Assembly: GCF_024586455.1 (NCBI RefSeq)
Contig: NC_065922.1
Coordinates: 76,243,106 to 76,307,105, forward strand
Reading direction: 5' to 3'
DNA length: 64,000 bases
Origin: Bactrocera neohumeralis
Taxonomy: Eukaryota; Arthropoda; Insecta; Diptera; Tephritidae
Positions 11,160-22,859 of this stretch are shown piece after piece. The position numbers and the translations under genes are program-made. Within the stretch, counting starts at the first letter, position 1. Each line of letters opens with the position of its first letter. The notes under the pieces were generated by a model, which saw only the letters and a list, made by a program, of their open reading frames with translations, made no database searches and was not told the origin of the DNA.

Positions 11160-11965
11160 TAAAAATTTAAAGCTTTATCCGTCGAGCTTTTAAGCTTTTA
11201 CTTCAATTTAAAGGACGACAAATCAAAGCCTTATAAATATGCATCTCATCTATACATCAAGTTTCATGTAATAAAAATGCAAACATCCTTCCAACGAGCT
11301 TTTAAGCTCTTACCTGAATTTAAGTTTCGAAAAATAAAAGCTCAAACATCATTTCAAACGACTCAGGCTCATTGCATTTAACCCTTAAGTTCTTTTTGGA
11401 TTTTCAAGTAATAAATCTTTCACTAGAAACATATACTTCCTTCCATCGCGCTTTTAAGCTTTTACTTTCATAATTTAATGAACATCAAGCTAAAGCCTCA
11501 AACGTTCCTTCAAACGATTAAGGCTCATTACATTTGATTATAAAGTTCTTGGGCGACTTTCAAGTAATAAACTTATCAATAACAACGTCAAGCTCCTTCC
11601 ATCGAGCTTTTGAGCTCTTACATGAACTGAAGGTACGAAAAATCAAAGTTTCAACATCCCTTCATTAAGGCACGTTGAATTTAACTCTTAAGTTTTTGTG
11701 CGACTTTCAAGTAATAAATATATTAATAAAAATATAAAGATCTTTCCATTGAGCTTTTAGACTCTTACTTGAACTTATGGTATAAAAAATTAAAGTCTAA
11801 CATCTTTTCAAAAGATTCAAGCTTGTTGCATTTAATTCCAAAGTTCTTGGGTGTCTTTCAAGTAATAAATCTATGAATAAACACGCAAAGCTTCTTCCAC
11901 CGAGCTTTTAAGCTTTTAAACTCATAACTTATGGTACAGCAAATCAAAACTTGACGCCTTGACTT
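11160..11965. repeat. Tandem array, about 150-bp unit, about 6 copies
   Basis: The phrase CGAGCTTTTAAGCTYTTAC recurs near 11184, 11296, 11448, 11602, 11750 and 11902. Each copy is followed by AAATCAAAGCC-, CAAACGATTCAGGCTCATTGCATTTAA- and TTTCAAGTAATAAA-like blocks in the same order. Spacings after the second copy are 148-154 bases; the first interval is shorter (112). The copies have diverged by perhaps a quarter. The GAGCTTTTAAGCTT core links it to the other AAGCTT-type arrays of the window. Confidence 0.8.
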
Positions 11966-12480
11966 GATTTCAAATGTGAAAGCTATTCCTCAGGTCTACT
12001 TCTACTTCATTTTTTCATAACATCGGGTTTCAAAGCTCGGCTCTACCGAACATTCTATTAGTTCTACGAAAATATATCGAAGATGATGCAAAAAATCTTA
12101 AAATAGTAAATCATCACCAGTAATCGACAAGGTAATACTACACCTTGTCAAACACCTAACCTCACAAATTGTATATGAAATCACCTCATGTCTCTTTAGC
12201 TTAATTGCGCTTCGTAAATATTGCATCTGCACTTCCTCCGTCCCCAAGCCGGAGGCAACTAAGTAAATAGTTGTTATTTCCCTTTTGACACGAAGACTAT
12301 TCATACATGATAAATATTGCATAATGTGACCCATGACAGCTGTCAGCAAAGGTAACAATAACGGTAGTTGACAAAAACTATCCGAAAGCTGGCGAACGCT
12401 GGTCTTATGGTACAGAGCGAAGAGAGAGCAGCATGTCCTTCCCTCTTTTTGCCTTCGCTCGCATAGCAACATGCACAAAA
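11965..12480. other. Anonymous sequence with a 132-codon minus-strand frame
   Basis: A Met-initiated frame on the minus strand covers 12098-12496. The protein it would give (Cys- and Leu-rich, no signal peptide, no domain I recognise) has no supporting context, and its promoter, splice and poly(A) signals are not evident. I treat it as an accidental frame in intergenic DNA. Confidence 0.35.
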
Positions 12481-13470
12481 CATTTCCCGCTGTCACAAAT
12501 ACGGCATGGAGCGAGACTTTGCGGTGAATATGGCAGCAGAAAACATTTTAATTATTTAGATACAAAATGTGCAACAACAAAAACAATACCAGTGAAAGGT
12601 TTGCCACGAAGCAAAAAAACTACAAGCGACTGGCGCTCAAAATAAATGCAGTGAGACTATAAAGGGTACGAGAACTTACGCTACTGCAACAACAACAATA
12701 AAAAGAACAGAAAAAACATTTACAACAACAACAATACAGACAGCAAATTTGCTGCTATCATATCAAAGATGAGTACAACAAAAAAAATTATTAACAGCAA
12801 CAATAAAGAAAACATTTTTCGACAACAACAACAAAAGAAATAAAATAGCATTTGCTATTAAAACAATAACTGAAACAGCAAAAATGCAAACATTAGTGCA
12901 ACAACAAGATTGTATTCCCAACAGCAACAACAACATTTTTTCTTTAAACAACACCAACAACTATGTTTCACAGACATTTATGTTGCACGTGTCACTTTGA
13001 GAATATGTTGCAACTGTGCTATTTGTTGCAAGTTACGCTGGCGGAATACCCGTCGAAACCGCAGTTTTCCAATTAGAAACTGTGTTGCAAGAAAACACAT
13101 AAAGCTTGTACGAAATTTAACAGATACAACAACGACTACTTCGGAAACGTGGCATTTTTCTTGAAGTATTCGTGTTAACCGGCATTCAGAAACAAGCTTT
13201 GGTCATGCTGCCACAAAGTTTTGTGGCAAGCCATTGAGGAATTACAAATGTTTACAAAATTTAATTTTGTGGCATGCTTACATGTGGCAAGTTTTCCAGT
13301 TTTCAGTCGCAATTCGGTGTTGGATGAGAAAGTGAGGTTATTTTACGAAAATAACGGGAGTATGGAAAAATGTGGAGAACTGAGAAGCTTTCATTATATA
13401 AAAACGCTTTGCTTAGCTCACTTTATGAGTTATTATTTTTTTCTAATTAATGCTTATCAACTTCTGTGTA
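12480..13470. other. CAA/AAC-rich island
   Basis: Interrupted CAACAA runs occupy 12565-12960, typical of fly intronic or intergenic DNA and source of the artificial Leu-rich frame on the minus strand. The rest is non-repetitive, with GTGGCAA/TTGCCAC words at 12601, 13223 and 13284. Confidence 0.5.
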
Positions 13471-13484
13471 GCCTACTTTTAGGG
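13471..13484 (+). promoter_or_regulatory. Su(Hw)-like motif (GCCTAC variant)
   Basis: GCCTACTTTTAGGG: one change in the core (GCATAC to GCCTAC), consensus through TTTTAGG, and no final CGC. First of three sites in 400 bases, all in the same orientation. Confidence 0.4.
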
Positions 13485-13620
13485 TCTTAGTCTCATCTAA
13501 CTAAAAGTAGTCTTTTTCTACTAAAATTCTTGTGCCTTACTTGAAATATATTGAAGTAAAATGTTTAGTTTTTCATTACAATTCTTATAAGCGATCAAAT
13601 CTTGGGGTACATAAATCGTA

Positions 13621-13636
13621 GCATACCTTTAGGCGC
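13621..13636 (+). promoter_or_regulatory. Su(Hw)-like insulator motif (near-perfect)
   Basis: GCATACCTTTAGGCGC, followed by CC. It matches the window consensus at every position and is the clearest single copy. Confidence 0.65.
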
Positions 13637-13857
13637 CCACTAAACCTTCAAGCAACGTTTGCAAAGCCAAATGTGCAGTGTTAAGCAAATAAGTTTCCGC
13701 TTTAGAAATTTTATTACACAAATATTTCATACATTTGTGGTTTTTCCATTGCTTTCATTAAAAATATTTACTCCTAAAAGTATGTAACACTTAAACTCAG
13801 CAGTTTACTGCCATTTAGTCTGCATCAATCATTTTCACTTGCCCACCTAGTGTATAA

Positions 13858-13870
13858 TCTACCTTTAGGC
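13858..13870 (+). promoter_or_regulatory. Su(Hw)-like motif (TCTAC variant)
   Basis: TCTACCTTTAGGC shares CTACCTTTAGGC with the copies at 15998 and 29111 but continues TGTG instead of GC. Confidence 0.4.
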
Positions 13871-13871
13871 T

Positions 13872-14740
13872 GTGTTGCTTTTAGAAAATTGCAACAAAAG
13901 CAATTTCTTATTTGCGCAACACTTTTGTAAAGCACTTAAACGGTAAATAACATAAATTTCCAACACAAATTCACAGTTGGCAAAAATCACAAAGGCGCAT
14001 AACCACCAAGAGCGACCGATTTGAACGATTAAAATGTCAAAGTAAATATTTTCCTACGCACAATTCACAACAATGCAAGACATGCTAGGCCGCACACGCA
14101 CACGCACACATACACCTACACTCACACTGTAATGAATTTGTTGCAAGCAGAGGACATTCGGAGCATTTGTTGCATTTCGTTTGCGCTCGATTGCCCTGAA
14201 GTAGGCTCACTTGCCTTTCAACGGTTGACATATCAAGTGCTTAGAAAGTTTATTGAAGGCACACACACACACACACACACATTCACAATGCCATGTACAC
14301 ATACACGTGCTTATATGAGTTTATAAAGTGATGTCAAGTGACCGAAAATTGTTATTCAGCATAATTGTTTTGTGTGTTTGTGCATAGTTCGATTGTCAAC
14401 ACTTGCACACACTCACACAGACACACAAATGCGTTTTGAAGGCAGCCAGGCAGGCTTGTGGAAGCAACAACAAATTGTGCAACAAAAAATATTTTAAGCA
14501 TTTGAGATATGTGATCAGCTTAGTGGTTGGCATAACTCAATTAAATCGCAAAATAAATGCTGAGTCAATAAATGCATTCACATTTTGTATTTTAAGTGCT
14601 GAATCCAAAGATTTATGCTGCAGTGCTCGTTTACACCACTATTTGTATATAGTACATATGTATAAAAAATGTTAGTTTGGTGCAAATGCACGTATCTCTT
14701 GATGTATATGTATTAAATCTATTATTTATCCACAACCGTC
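13872..14740. other. Unique island with (CA)n runs
   Basis: The sequence is non-repetitive, with CA-rich stretches near 14094-14125 and 14401-14428 and an uninterrupted (CA)11 at 14260-14281. Open frames here read through the CA run (His-Thr repeats) and are not supported as genes. Confidence 0.5.
14260..14281. repeat. (CA)11 microsatellite
   Basis: Eleven uninterrupted CA units. Confidence 0.95.
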
Positions 14741-15420
14741 AAATGTGAACTAGTTGCAAACTAGTTCGAAAGAGACTAGTTTGAAACTATTCTGAGTGTA
14801 CACTTAAACAATCGGTCAAAAACTTTGTTTTTCAACAGTAAGTTATGAACCGGTTACATATTTGTTTTTTTTACAACAGTCAACTGTAAACTAGTTACTT
14901 ACTAGTTCATTTTACACCCGTCACTAGTTGCATACTAGTTCGAGAGAGATTAGTAACAAACAACACTGAGTGTATACTAAAAAAATCAGTTAAAATTTGA
15001 GTAGTTCAACTACAATAATAGTTTCAACGCTTCAGAGCGTAAACTTTCTCTTTTAAATATTTTTGTGAATTTTGCTGAACTAGCCCATTTATAACTATCT
15101 CGTAACTAGTTTGGAAAAATGTTATATACAATTTAAACTAATCAGGATAACATTTGAGGAGCAATTTATATATTTTTTTCTAATATTTTTATAAAGATGA
15201 CTAAACTAACACATTTATAACTAGTTCGTAATAAGTTTGTAAAAAGAAAGAAAGGAAGAAATATAATTAAAACTAATGGAAAATTAAATATAATGTGGAA
15301 GATAACATGCCAAGGTGTATTAGCCTTTTCTAATATTTTTTATGAAGTTGTTTGAATCAACCCCTTTAGCACTAGTTCGTAACTAGTTAAAAAAAATGTA
15401 TACATAAAACTAAACTGAAA
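14740..15420. repeat. AACTAGTT-type degenerate array
   Basis: ACTAGTT and its inverted form recur (near 14749, 14759, 14776, 14891, 14901, 14922, 14933, 15107, 15217, 15371, 15382), often as paired AACTAGTTCGTAACTAGTT blocks. From about 15040 a longer unit of 130-150 bases becomes clear: TTTTAAATATTTTTGTGAA, ACTARCCCATTTATAACTAGTTCGTAACTAGTTT, then TTTCTAATATTTTTATAAAG. Because ACTAGT is palindromic, the array is rich in short inverted repeats. Confidence 0.75.
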
Positions 15421-15997
15421 TTATAATAGACAGAATATTCTTTAATTATTAGAAAGAGGAAAATTCCTCAGCTGAATTAAAAAATCGTCACAGTATTCAG
15501 TTTTCAGTCTTCACTCTGTAAAGTTACACTGTGTAACACACAAATTGCTAGATCATAATAATCCATATATTTATCATCGAAAGTTCTATGCATACATGCT
15601 GCAAGAATAGACTCAATTAAATCAAATGTTATTTAAATTGAAATTCTGTGACGCCAAATATTTGATTGAGCATTTTTAAATTAAATGCTTTGCATATTTG
15701 TGGGCGTTTACGAGTATATATGGGCTTGTATGCAAACGTACGAGTCCAAGTAATATTTATATCTATGTAAGTGCGTACACACATGCACAAACCAGTCAAA
15801 ATATCAGTAAATAACAGCCTTCATTGCGGAAAACTTAATAATTGCAGTGAGTAAAATCGAAATTAAGTCGACAAATGTGAAATACTTAAGCAATTAATAT
15901 ATGAGAGATGCGTAAGGAGTGTAAGTAGGAACGGCTGAGTGCCAATTAAGTGTTGGAGGCTTGCGAGACCACCCGTTGTGAACATTAAATGGGGATA

Positions 15998-16013
15998 GCG
16001 CCTAAAGGTAGAC
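15998..16013 (-). promoter_or_regulatory. Su(Hw)-like motif (GTCTAC variant)
   Basis: Plus-strand GCGCCTAAAGGTAGAC reads GTCTACCTTTAGGCGC on the minus strand. It is identical to the site at 13621 over TACCTTTAGGCGC. Confidence 0.5.
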
Positions 16014-16186
16014 AATAGATAAATTATTACGCAAACAAATAGAGAAAACAATGCAATAATTGCTTAAATTTCCTTAATATAAAAGCATTGCAATTATATA
16101 TACATATATGCATATAGTGTATTATAAATACAATACAAATACTACACTATGAATATATAACATGGAATTTAAGCGCTCCAAAATAT

Positions 16187-16200
16187 GCGTAATTTTAGGC
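16187..16200 (+). promoter_or_regulatory. Weak Su(Hw)-like motif
   Basis: GCGTAATTTTAGGC differs from GCATACTTTTAGGC at two positions. Confidence 0.3.
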
Positions 16201-16304
16201 CAAACACAGCAAACCGGCTGTGCATAATCACAACAGCTTACAGTGAAATCAGCAACAACAACAAATCGCATATTTACATAACCTCGAGAGGCAGTAGGAA
16301 TGAT

Positions 16305-16475
16305 AGACTTTCTCTTTTAAATATATTTGTGAAGTTTGTTGGACTAGCCCATTTATAACTAGTTCGTAACTAGTTTCGAAAAAACTCATACAAGTTGAAC
16401 TGATCAGGATAACATTAAATGATAAATTTATTTTTTTTTCTAATATTTTTAAAAAGATATCTAACTCATTTAGGA
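16305..16475. repeat. Direct repeat of 15041-15205
   Basis: The block starting TTTCTCTTTTAAATAT, through ACTAGCCCATTTATAACTAG and GATCAGGATAACATT, to TTTTTTTCTAATATTTTTA and AAAGAT is repeated from the ACTAGTT array about 1.26 kb upstream with modest divergence. Everything between the two copies (15420-16300) is unique, so either the array was split by an insertion or a piece was duplicated. Confidence 0.75.
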
Positions 16476-16499
16476 CTAATTTGTAACTTGTTATCGCTT

Positions 16500-18600
16500 T
16501 TAAAGCCGTTCAAAGTAATATCAAAGAGTCTAAACTCTTGGTAAAATAACTCAAGTCCACTAGAGGATTAAGTTATTAAAAATTGTATGGTTCTTAGAAA
16601 TCTTTTCCTTAGAAATTTACGATGCGTATTGAAACATCCTGAATTTAACTTGAATGAAGACCCCTCTGCAATATATCACTCTCTTGTTTTGGAAATTTTT
16701 ATGACTGAAATGCCTCAGCGCTCAGTTAGAGATTATTCTCTTGTTTCTTCTCACTTGTCTTGCAGTGTGCACTGCAGAAATTGTAAAATTTTTTTGTGAT
16801 TTCTTATATTTCTTCTAGAACCTAACCAAATTTTCTGCTAAACCTTCAGCATACAAATTAAAGCGCAGGTTCCAATTCCTGCTGGGTTCTCTCATCCAAA
16901 AACATATGTTGTACACACCTTCAAACACACACCTATTCTACACAAAGTGTTTCACATACACTCACCTCCATGTATCACATTTCTCACAATCCAACTGCTT
17001 GTATGATTACTTCGTGCTCATTACAAGTAAGCCCAACAAAAGTCATGATTAATTGATACGAAATCCTTGGTAAGGCAAGTAAAACAGGATAATGAATTAT
17101 CATAAATCACACGCTGTTACTGTTGACTTGTTATTCACTTACTTATGCATGCTTGGCTGGTGTCGAGAGCGAGACGTGTGACAGTTTGTGCGCGCCAAAT
17201 CAGGCCAACGCTGCGCTTAATGGCATGCGAGCAGAGAGACGGTTGCTGTGTGTCTGCGCTCGCTAAGCTGTCGTCATATCAGTACTAACGATATGCTTTA
17301 AGAAACTTGCCGAAGGTGTCTTTAGGTATTTTTTAGACTGTGAAGCTGTTAAAGCAGGCCACACTGTAGAAATTGAGGGAGTCAGAAGAACCGCTAAGAA
17401 ATAGTTAGCTTACGCTGTGTAGATTTCGAACTTGGAACTCAATGGTTCGTCACGACTCTTAAAAAATTCGATAGGAAGACACTAAAGATGTTCTAACGGC
17501 AGCTCCTGTGGCTTCTCTCTTTAATATTTGCTTAGAATTATATATTTTGCAGACTCCCGAAGACAATATCTATACATATCAAGAATGTCAAAGCGCGTTG
17601 ACCGGTTACTTAGCTTTAGGGAAGTACCTACCCAACTTAACACTAAATATTGTCAAACCTAACTGAAATAAACAGCCTAAAATGAAGTCTCTCTCGAGAG
17701 CTTCATAAAAACTCCGATTCGGTGGTCAAATTTACACGGCAGCTTTATATCGAGGTGGGTAACTGACGAATGCGTTAGCAACAGACTTTTTTCGCAGTGT
17801 AAGTTCTCTTTGAGCTGCACCTACTTCACTCTAATTTTTCTAGGCGTTTAAGTGGATTTAGGTATAATACTCACAACACACATGTACCTAGTAGCTTTTC
17901 TATTTACTAACTTTGTTTATTGTATTTATGGGTTAATTAAGGTAAGCCGTCCTCTGACGTGCCACCAACAGCAGCAAATAGTGGAAATAGGAACTTTAAT
18001 GAAAGCGCTGAAGCGCAAGTAGAAGAGTGGATCTAATACTTTGGCGAAACGCGTCGCATAGTGGCTTTTCAGGCGTTAATTAGCTTTGGCGCGGTATTAA
18101 GAGAAATTATGGAAAGAACATTAGAGAAACGTATATACTTAAAGCTTAATTGTATAAGCAAGCGTGAACTTTCTCAAATTAAAGCTTTGAGGCGCGCTTT
18201 AAGTTTTCGCAAACTCAAAAGTACTAAAAATCAATACAAACAAAAGCTACTATCGCAGAATATTTGACTAAAGCCTTGCATGCCATTTGCATAATTTCTG
18301 TTGCTGAATGGCGGCCTGCATTTTCCGGCTAAAGCAACAACAAGTGCCTGCGGTGAACCACATCCGTTGCAGGCCACGGTCATGGCCGAAGGCTTAACAA
18401 TAGGCGGTTGTGAAAGGAAAGCAAGTAGGGAAGTAAAGGAAATAAGGCAACGAGCGGTGATGTACGAAAAACGAAAAATAGTGAAAATTAAATATAAAAG
18501 ACGGAAGTGGAATACGGTAAATTTAATAAAGTAAAACAGTAAAATGTCTTTATTTATAAGACACCTAGCGCTGAGTTCAATAAAATCGAGCTGCTAACAA
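16500..18600. other. Anonymous sequence
   Basis: The composition is mixed and there is no array. Frames at 16587-16799 and 18061-18534 are short and show no domain; the latter two are Lys/Arg-rich. A stem GCAGG/CCTGC around an 8-base loop near 16866-16883 recalls a tRNA T-arm, but no other tRNA arms are present. I see nothing else here. Confidence 0.4.
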
Positions 18601-19860
18601 AAACTATTGCAAACTAGATTTTTGAATATTATTAGAATAAAATACTGGGAGTTTTCATTTTACGCAGGTATTTTAAAACATTAATTGAATACAATAAAGC
18701 AATAAATTTTTATACGTTTAAAGGTATCGATAAATATGACAAAAAAGAAAAAAATAAAATAAACTTTTGTAATGATAACAGAATAAAATACTGGGAATTT
18801 TGAATTGCAACTCGATGTATTTTTAAAAATACACAATGAAAGTTATTTGAAATCCATAAATTTGCATACAGTTTTACAAAAAATATCGGGATGAATAAAA
18901 ATACTGGTTTATTCGGTAAAAAGATGTTTTTAAAAACATAAAGTGTGAATTTAGGAAGCAGGTAAAATTATTTTTTAGTGAAACTATTAAAAGTTATAAT
19001 TTTTTAGAAAAACGAAAAAAATTTAGAGGAAATTTTAAAAATAGTGGGATTTTTGAATTTAAATTCAGGTATTTGTTTGAAAATGCGCAAATTTTATGAA
19101 ACCCTTGATTTTCAAAAATTTTAATGTAGAATTAAGGGATGAATAAAAATACTGGTATATTTAGTAAAGAGCAGAATAAAATACTTTTTAACGAAATTAT
19201 TAAAAATTAAAATTGTTTAAAATGACATTATAACAAGAAAAACGAAAAAAAGTAATTAAAATTTTTAAATGAAAAGGAATAAATTATTGGGATTTTTGAA
19301 TTTGAATTCAGGGGATTTTTTCGTAAAAATAAAACCTCAACACTTTAACTAAGTGTCCTGTTTTGAAAGAAAGTTTTTGTTAGTAAATATTCGTATAAGA
19401 TTGAGGGTATTTTAAAAAATAAAAATATCCATTTTAAAATACCTTAAATATATACATATTTAAAATACCCCTATAAATTTATGATAACTGCGGTGAGTTT
19501 TTGGGTATTAAAAAAGACTTGAATATGAAGTTTTTTTTCTGAAGAAAAGGTTTATAAAAAGGTAATTTAAAGGGATATTTTGCCGAAACAATAACGAGAT
19601 TTTTTTTAACTGAAACTTTAACACTTTTACTAATAGTTCCCTTTTTTGAAAGAGAATAATTTTATTAATAAATACTCGTATACTAATAAGGGTATTTTGA
19701 AAACAAAAAATATACCTTTTAAAATACTGGTATGTATGTAAAATATCCATATAAATTTATGGTAACTGCGAAAAGAAAATTTTTTTCTGAAGAAACAGAT
19801 TTTTTTTTTAATAAAAATAAGATATTTTGAATAAATAAAGGGATGTTTTGCCAAACCTTT
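18600..19860. repeat. AT-rich degenerate array with a 288-bp direct repeat
   Basis: GAATAAAATACTGGGA-like words recur near 18635, 18782, 18892 and 19141, with GGGATTTTTGAATTTRAATTCAGG near 19048 and 19293. A larger direct repeat is clear: 19322-19500 (AACACTTTAACTAAG..., TGAAAGA, AAATATCC..., ATAAATTTATGATAACTGCG) matches 19611-19775 at an offset of about 288 bases. The Phe/Lys/Ile-rich frames are compositional. Confidence 0.65.
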
Positions 19861-19899
19861 ATTGAACATTTGCCACCCGACAACAGCTATTTTTTATTT

Positions 19900-21400
19900 C
19901 GATATATTAGCTGACCTATAATATTTATTTCTATTCATTAGTTGACCTTCGAAACACACGAAACGATTCACATACAAAAAACCGTTCTTCCAGGATAAAA
20001 TTCTCTTACGCTTTTTTTTCGAAATATCCTGACACTCCCACTTAGCTTCAATGCCTTCTTTTTCTTATTTGCCTCTTTTGAAAAATTTAATCTCTCCTCT
20101 ATCTTTGTTGTTTTTGTATTCATGAGCATATTTCTTGCTCCATATAGGATTGTCTCATTTGCTTGCAGCGAAGTTGTTTCTTTTTTGTTGTTTTTTTTTT
20201 TAGGAAATTTGGCAATTTTCTCTATCATGCATACACACAGCCACACATATGCAATTTTTTGTTCTGTCCCAAGCAAATTTTTTCTGTTGTAAAATTTTTC
20301 CTCGAAATCGGCAGCAGGAAGTGTTGCCGGCATGTTTTCCATATGAATTCGTCTGTGTGCAGTTATTTTCTTTGTGTTGCAAGATGCAAGTGGAATTATG
20401 CAATTTTCTTTGAGCGTGCGAAACTGGATTAGAAAGCTAACGAGCTACTTGTTTGTGAAAATCTAAGCAATTTACGCAGCAAATTGTGAATATTCTTGGA
20501 ATTTTAATTTCGAAAAGAGAAATTTATTTTTGAATTCTGTTTTCAGTTGCAAAAATGACTTCGTTTTTATTAATTTCCGGAAATTTGAATTGATTGCAGA
20601 AATTTGTTTAAATTATTATCAAAAGTTTAATGAACATATTCTTCAACCTTGCTGGCAGATATTTTTCAACAAATATCTTTAACTTGTTTCAAAATAATCA
20701 TATTTCCGCCCGCCCACCGCCAACTTAATGTCATTTTCGCACCTCAAAGCAGCACTTGGTGACGCAGCGTTGCATTTAGCGATCAAAAGTGAGTGCTTTT
20801 AGAAAGTGCGCGGATTGCTAAAAAGTGAGGTGAGCGTGCGAAAAGCACAAGAGTGCGCTGAAATGGACGCTGCCGCGCGCCAGCAGGTGACCGTCGTTGC
20901 CCCCGAAATAAAACTAACACCTGCACTCGCTTTATGCATTAGTGGCGTTGCTTTCACATTCCGCAAACACCAGCATAATTGCATTCCGGGCGCTGCGAGT
21001 GACGCTGATGGCGCGCAATTCGTCGCGCGGCTAGTACGACCCGCGCGCGTTGCGAGCAAGTGAAGTGGAAGGCAGTAAGCTTTGATATTAAACATTCGCA
21101 GGCAAGTGTGTACGCTATGGGACGGCACTTTAGCGCATTTCCCCCGACAGTTATTTGACCTATTCAGACGGGTCGACGAAATTTGTGCGCGTCATGATTC
21201 GCTTTGCAATGGACAAGTCAGCGGGCGTGCAATTTGCAAGTCAACACTTCGAGCAACTCGGTGGGGATGATGATGCTACGCACGCGGTTGCGGGTGTCTG
21301 TTGCGAAATTGTTGTTGTTGAGTTTGTAGCTTTCACAAAACGTTGATTTTACAAACGATTTAGTTGATTTGGTGTGAGGATACGGATTTGAGTCGTACAA
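19900..21400. other. Unique island with a GC-rich core
   Basis: 19900-20700 is T-rich unique sequence. 20740-21300 is clearly GC-richer than anything nearby and has overlapping open frames on both strands (85-109 codons at 20799-21128, 62-63 codons at 21082-21346). None resembles a protein family. The segment could be an exon, an untranslated region or an enhancer; nothing in the sequence decides. Confidence 0.4.
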
Positions 21401-21739
21401 ATCGTTGAATTTCTCTATTTTAATGACGTTAACTAAATAACATGAAAGTGGGCGTGGTCCGACGCCTCAACAGGTTTAATGTAGATATCTCACAAGCTAC
21501 TGAACTTAGTCGCAACAATTTCCTTTATCGTTTCAATGCACATTGCAAAAATGAGTGGAATCGGCATATAAGTACGTAACCAAGCCCAGCTTCCATACAA
21601 AAATAATGTTCGAAAGTACTACTCTACTGACGCCTCGTACTTCCAAGTGAAATTTAATTTGGCTCAAATATTTTGAACCAAACTTAGTCCATAACTTTCC
21701 TCTGACATATTTCTGTTACAAGTTTCAAATGGCTTCTTG

Positions 21740-22800
21740 CTTGTCATTTGATTTGACTTCCCTCGATCCCTACGGAGACTTCTCTTGACCCAGGTTTGAG
21801 CTCATAAGAATGCAGTTTGGACTCTCCTGAGATTTACAACGTGACTTGAGTGACATCCCCTTAATCCTAGAGTGAACCCCCTCGAACTCTTGCTTTAGCT
21901 CACCGAATCCTAGTCTAAGCACCGTTAATACCTTGTTTAATCTAGCTTTACCCTCAGCCTGTCATGTTTTGACCGCTAACTGGTGCCCGCTTTACCTATA
22001 ACTTAAAGTTCTTTCATCCCTACCTTGACTTCCGTTGATAATTACCTTGTCCTAGCATGATTTCGCTTAACCCTCACTTGTCTGACATCCTTTAATCCAT
22101 AAAGTGTCCTCTCTCGAATCTTAGCTTGAGCTCTTTCGAATCCCATTTAAGCATCCTTTACACCTAGTTTGATCTGGCTTGATCCGCAGCTTGTCCCTTC
22201 TTGACCGCTAACTGGTTCTTTATTGACATAGCTTGAACTCCCTTGACCTTTATTTTGACTTTCCTGCATCCAAAGCTTGTCCGCACGAGACTCCTAGCAG
22301 GATCTCGCTTTAACCAGACTTTACTGACATCCTTTGACATCTTAAGCGATCGCTCTAACTATATTTTGAGCTCCCTCAAATCCTGGTACATATAAGCTCT
22401 TTTGACACATTGTTTGATCTAGCTGGACTCGCAGCGTCTCCTCTCTTGACCGCTAACTGGTCCTCTCTTGTCCTATAGCTTCAACTTTCTTGACATCTAT
22501 CTTGATTTCCTTTGATCTATATCTTGTTCTCGTCCCTCACCCCTAGTATGATCTCGACCTCTAAGGTGACCACCCTTTTCATAGATTGAGCTCCATCATA
22601 TTTTAGTTTAATCAGCCTTGGCGCAAAGTTTGATCTAGCCGGACCCTCAACTTTTACTCTCCTGATCGCTCGCTCTACCTACAGCTTGAAGTTCCTTGAA
22701 CTCTATTTTGACTTCTTTTTACCCTAACCTTGTGTATAGCATGTACTCGCGGGATCGCTAGCTTGAACTCCGGTGACCGCTAACTTGATTTCGCTTGGGA
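21740..22800. repeat. Hierarchical tandem array, about 235-bp unit, 4-5 copies
   Basis: TTGACCGCTAACTGG recurs at about 21971, 22203, 22448 and, degraded (GATCGCTCGCTC), 22673. Spacings are 232, 245 and 225 bases. Within each unit, phrases of the type CTTGAACTCCCTTGACC and TTTGATCTAGC recur every 20-35 bases, so the large unit was itself built from a short CTTGAnCTC-like subunit. The array starts near 21740 with a partly degraded copy. No frame stays open across it. Confidence 0.8.
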
Positions 22801-22859
22801 GTCAAGCCGATCTCCATCGGATTTGCTTTGAACTGACATAATCGGTACGAAGAAAAAGT

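Larger units (their letters stand above)
15420..16300. other. AT-rich island between two copies of the ACTAGTT repeat
   Basis: Non-repetitive sequence, AT-rich near 16080-16140. It contains two Su(Hw)-like sites (15998 and 16187) facing opposite directions. No gene is supported. Confidence 0.4.

Noticed and set aside
12098..12496. 132-codon minus frame as a small gene
   Set aside because: No homology that I recognise, no signal peptide and no context; kept only as anonymous sequence.
16866..16883. T-arm-like stem (GCAGG/CCTGC) suggesting a tRNA or tRNA-derived SINE
   Set aside because: The loop is 8 rather than 7 bases, the B-box is imperfect, and no acceptor, D or anticodon arm can be drawn.
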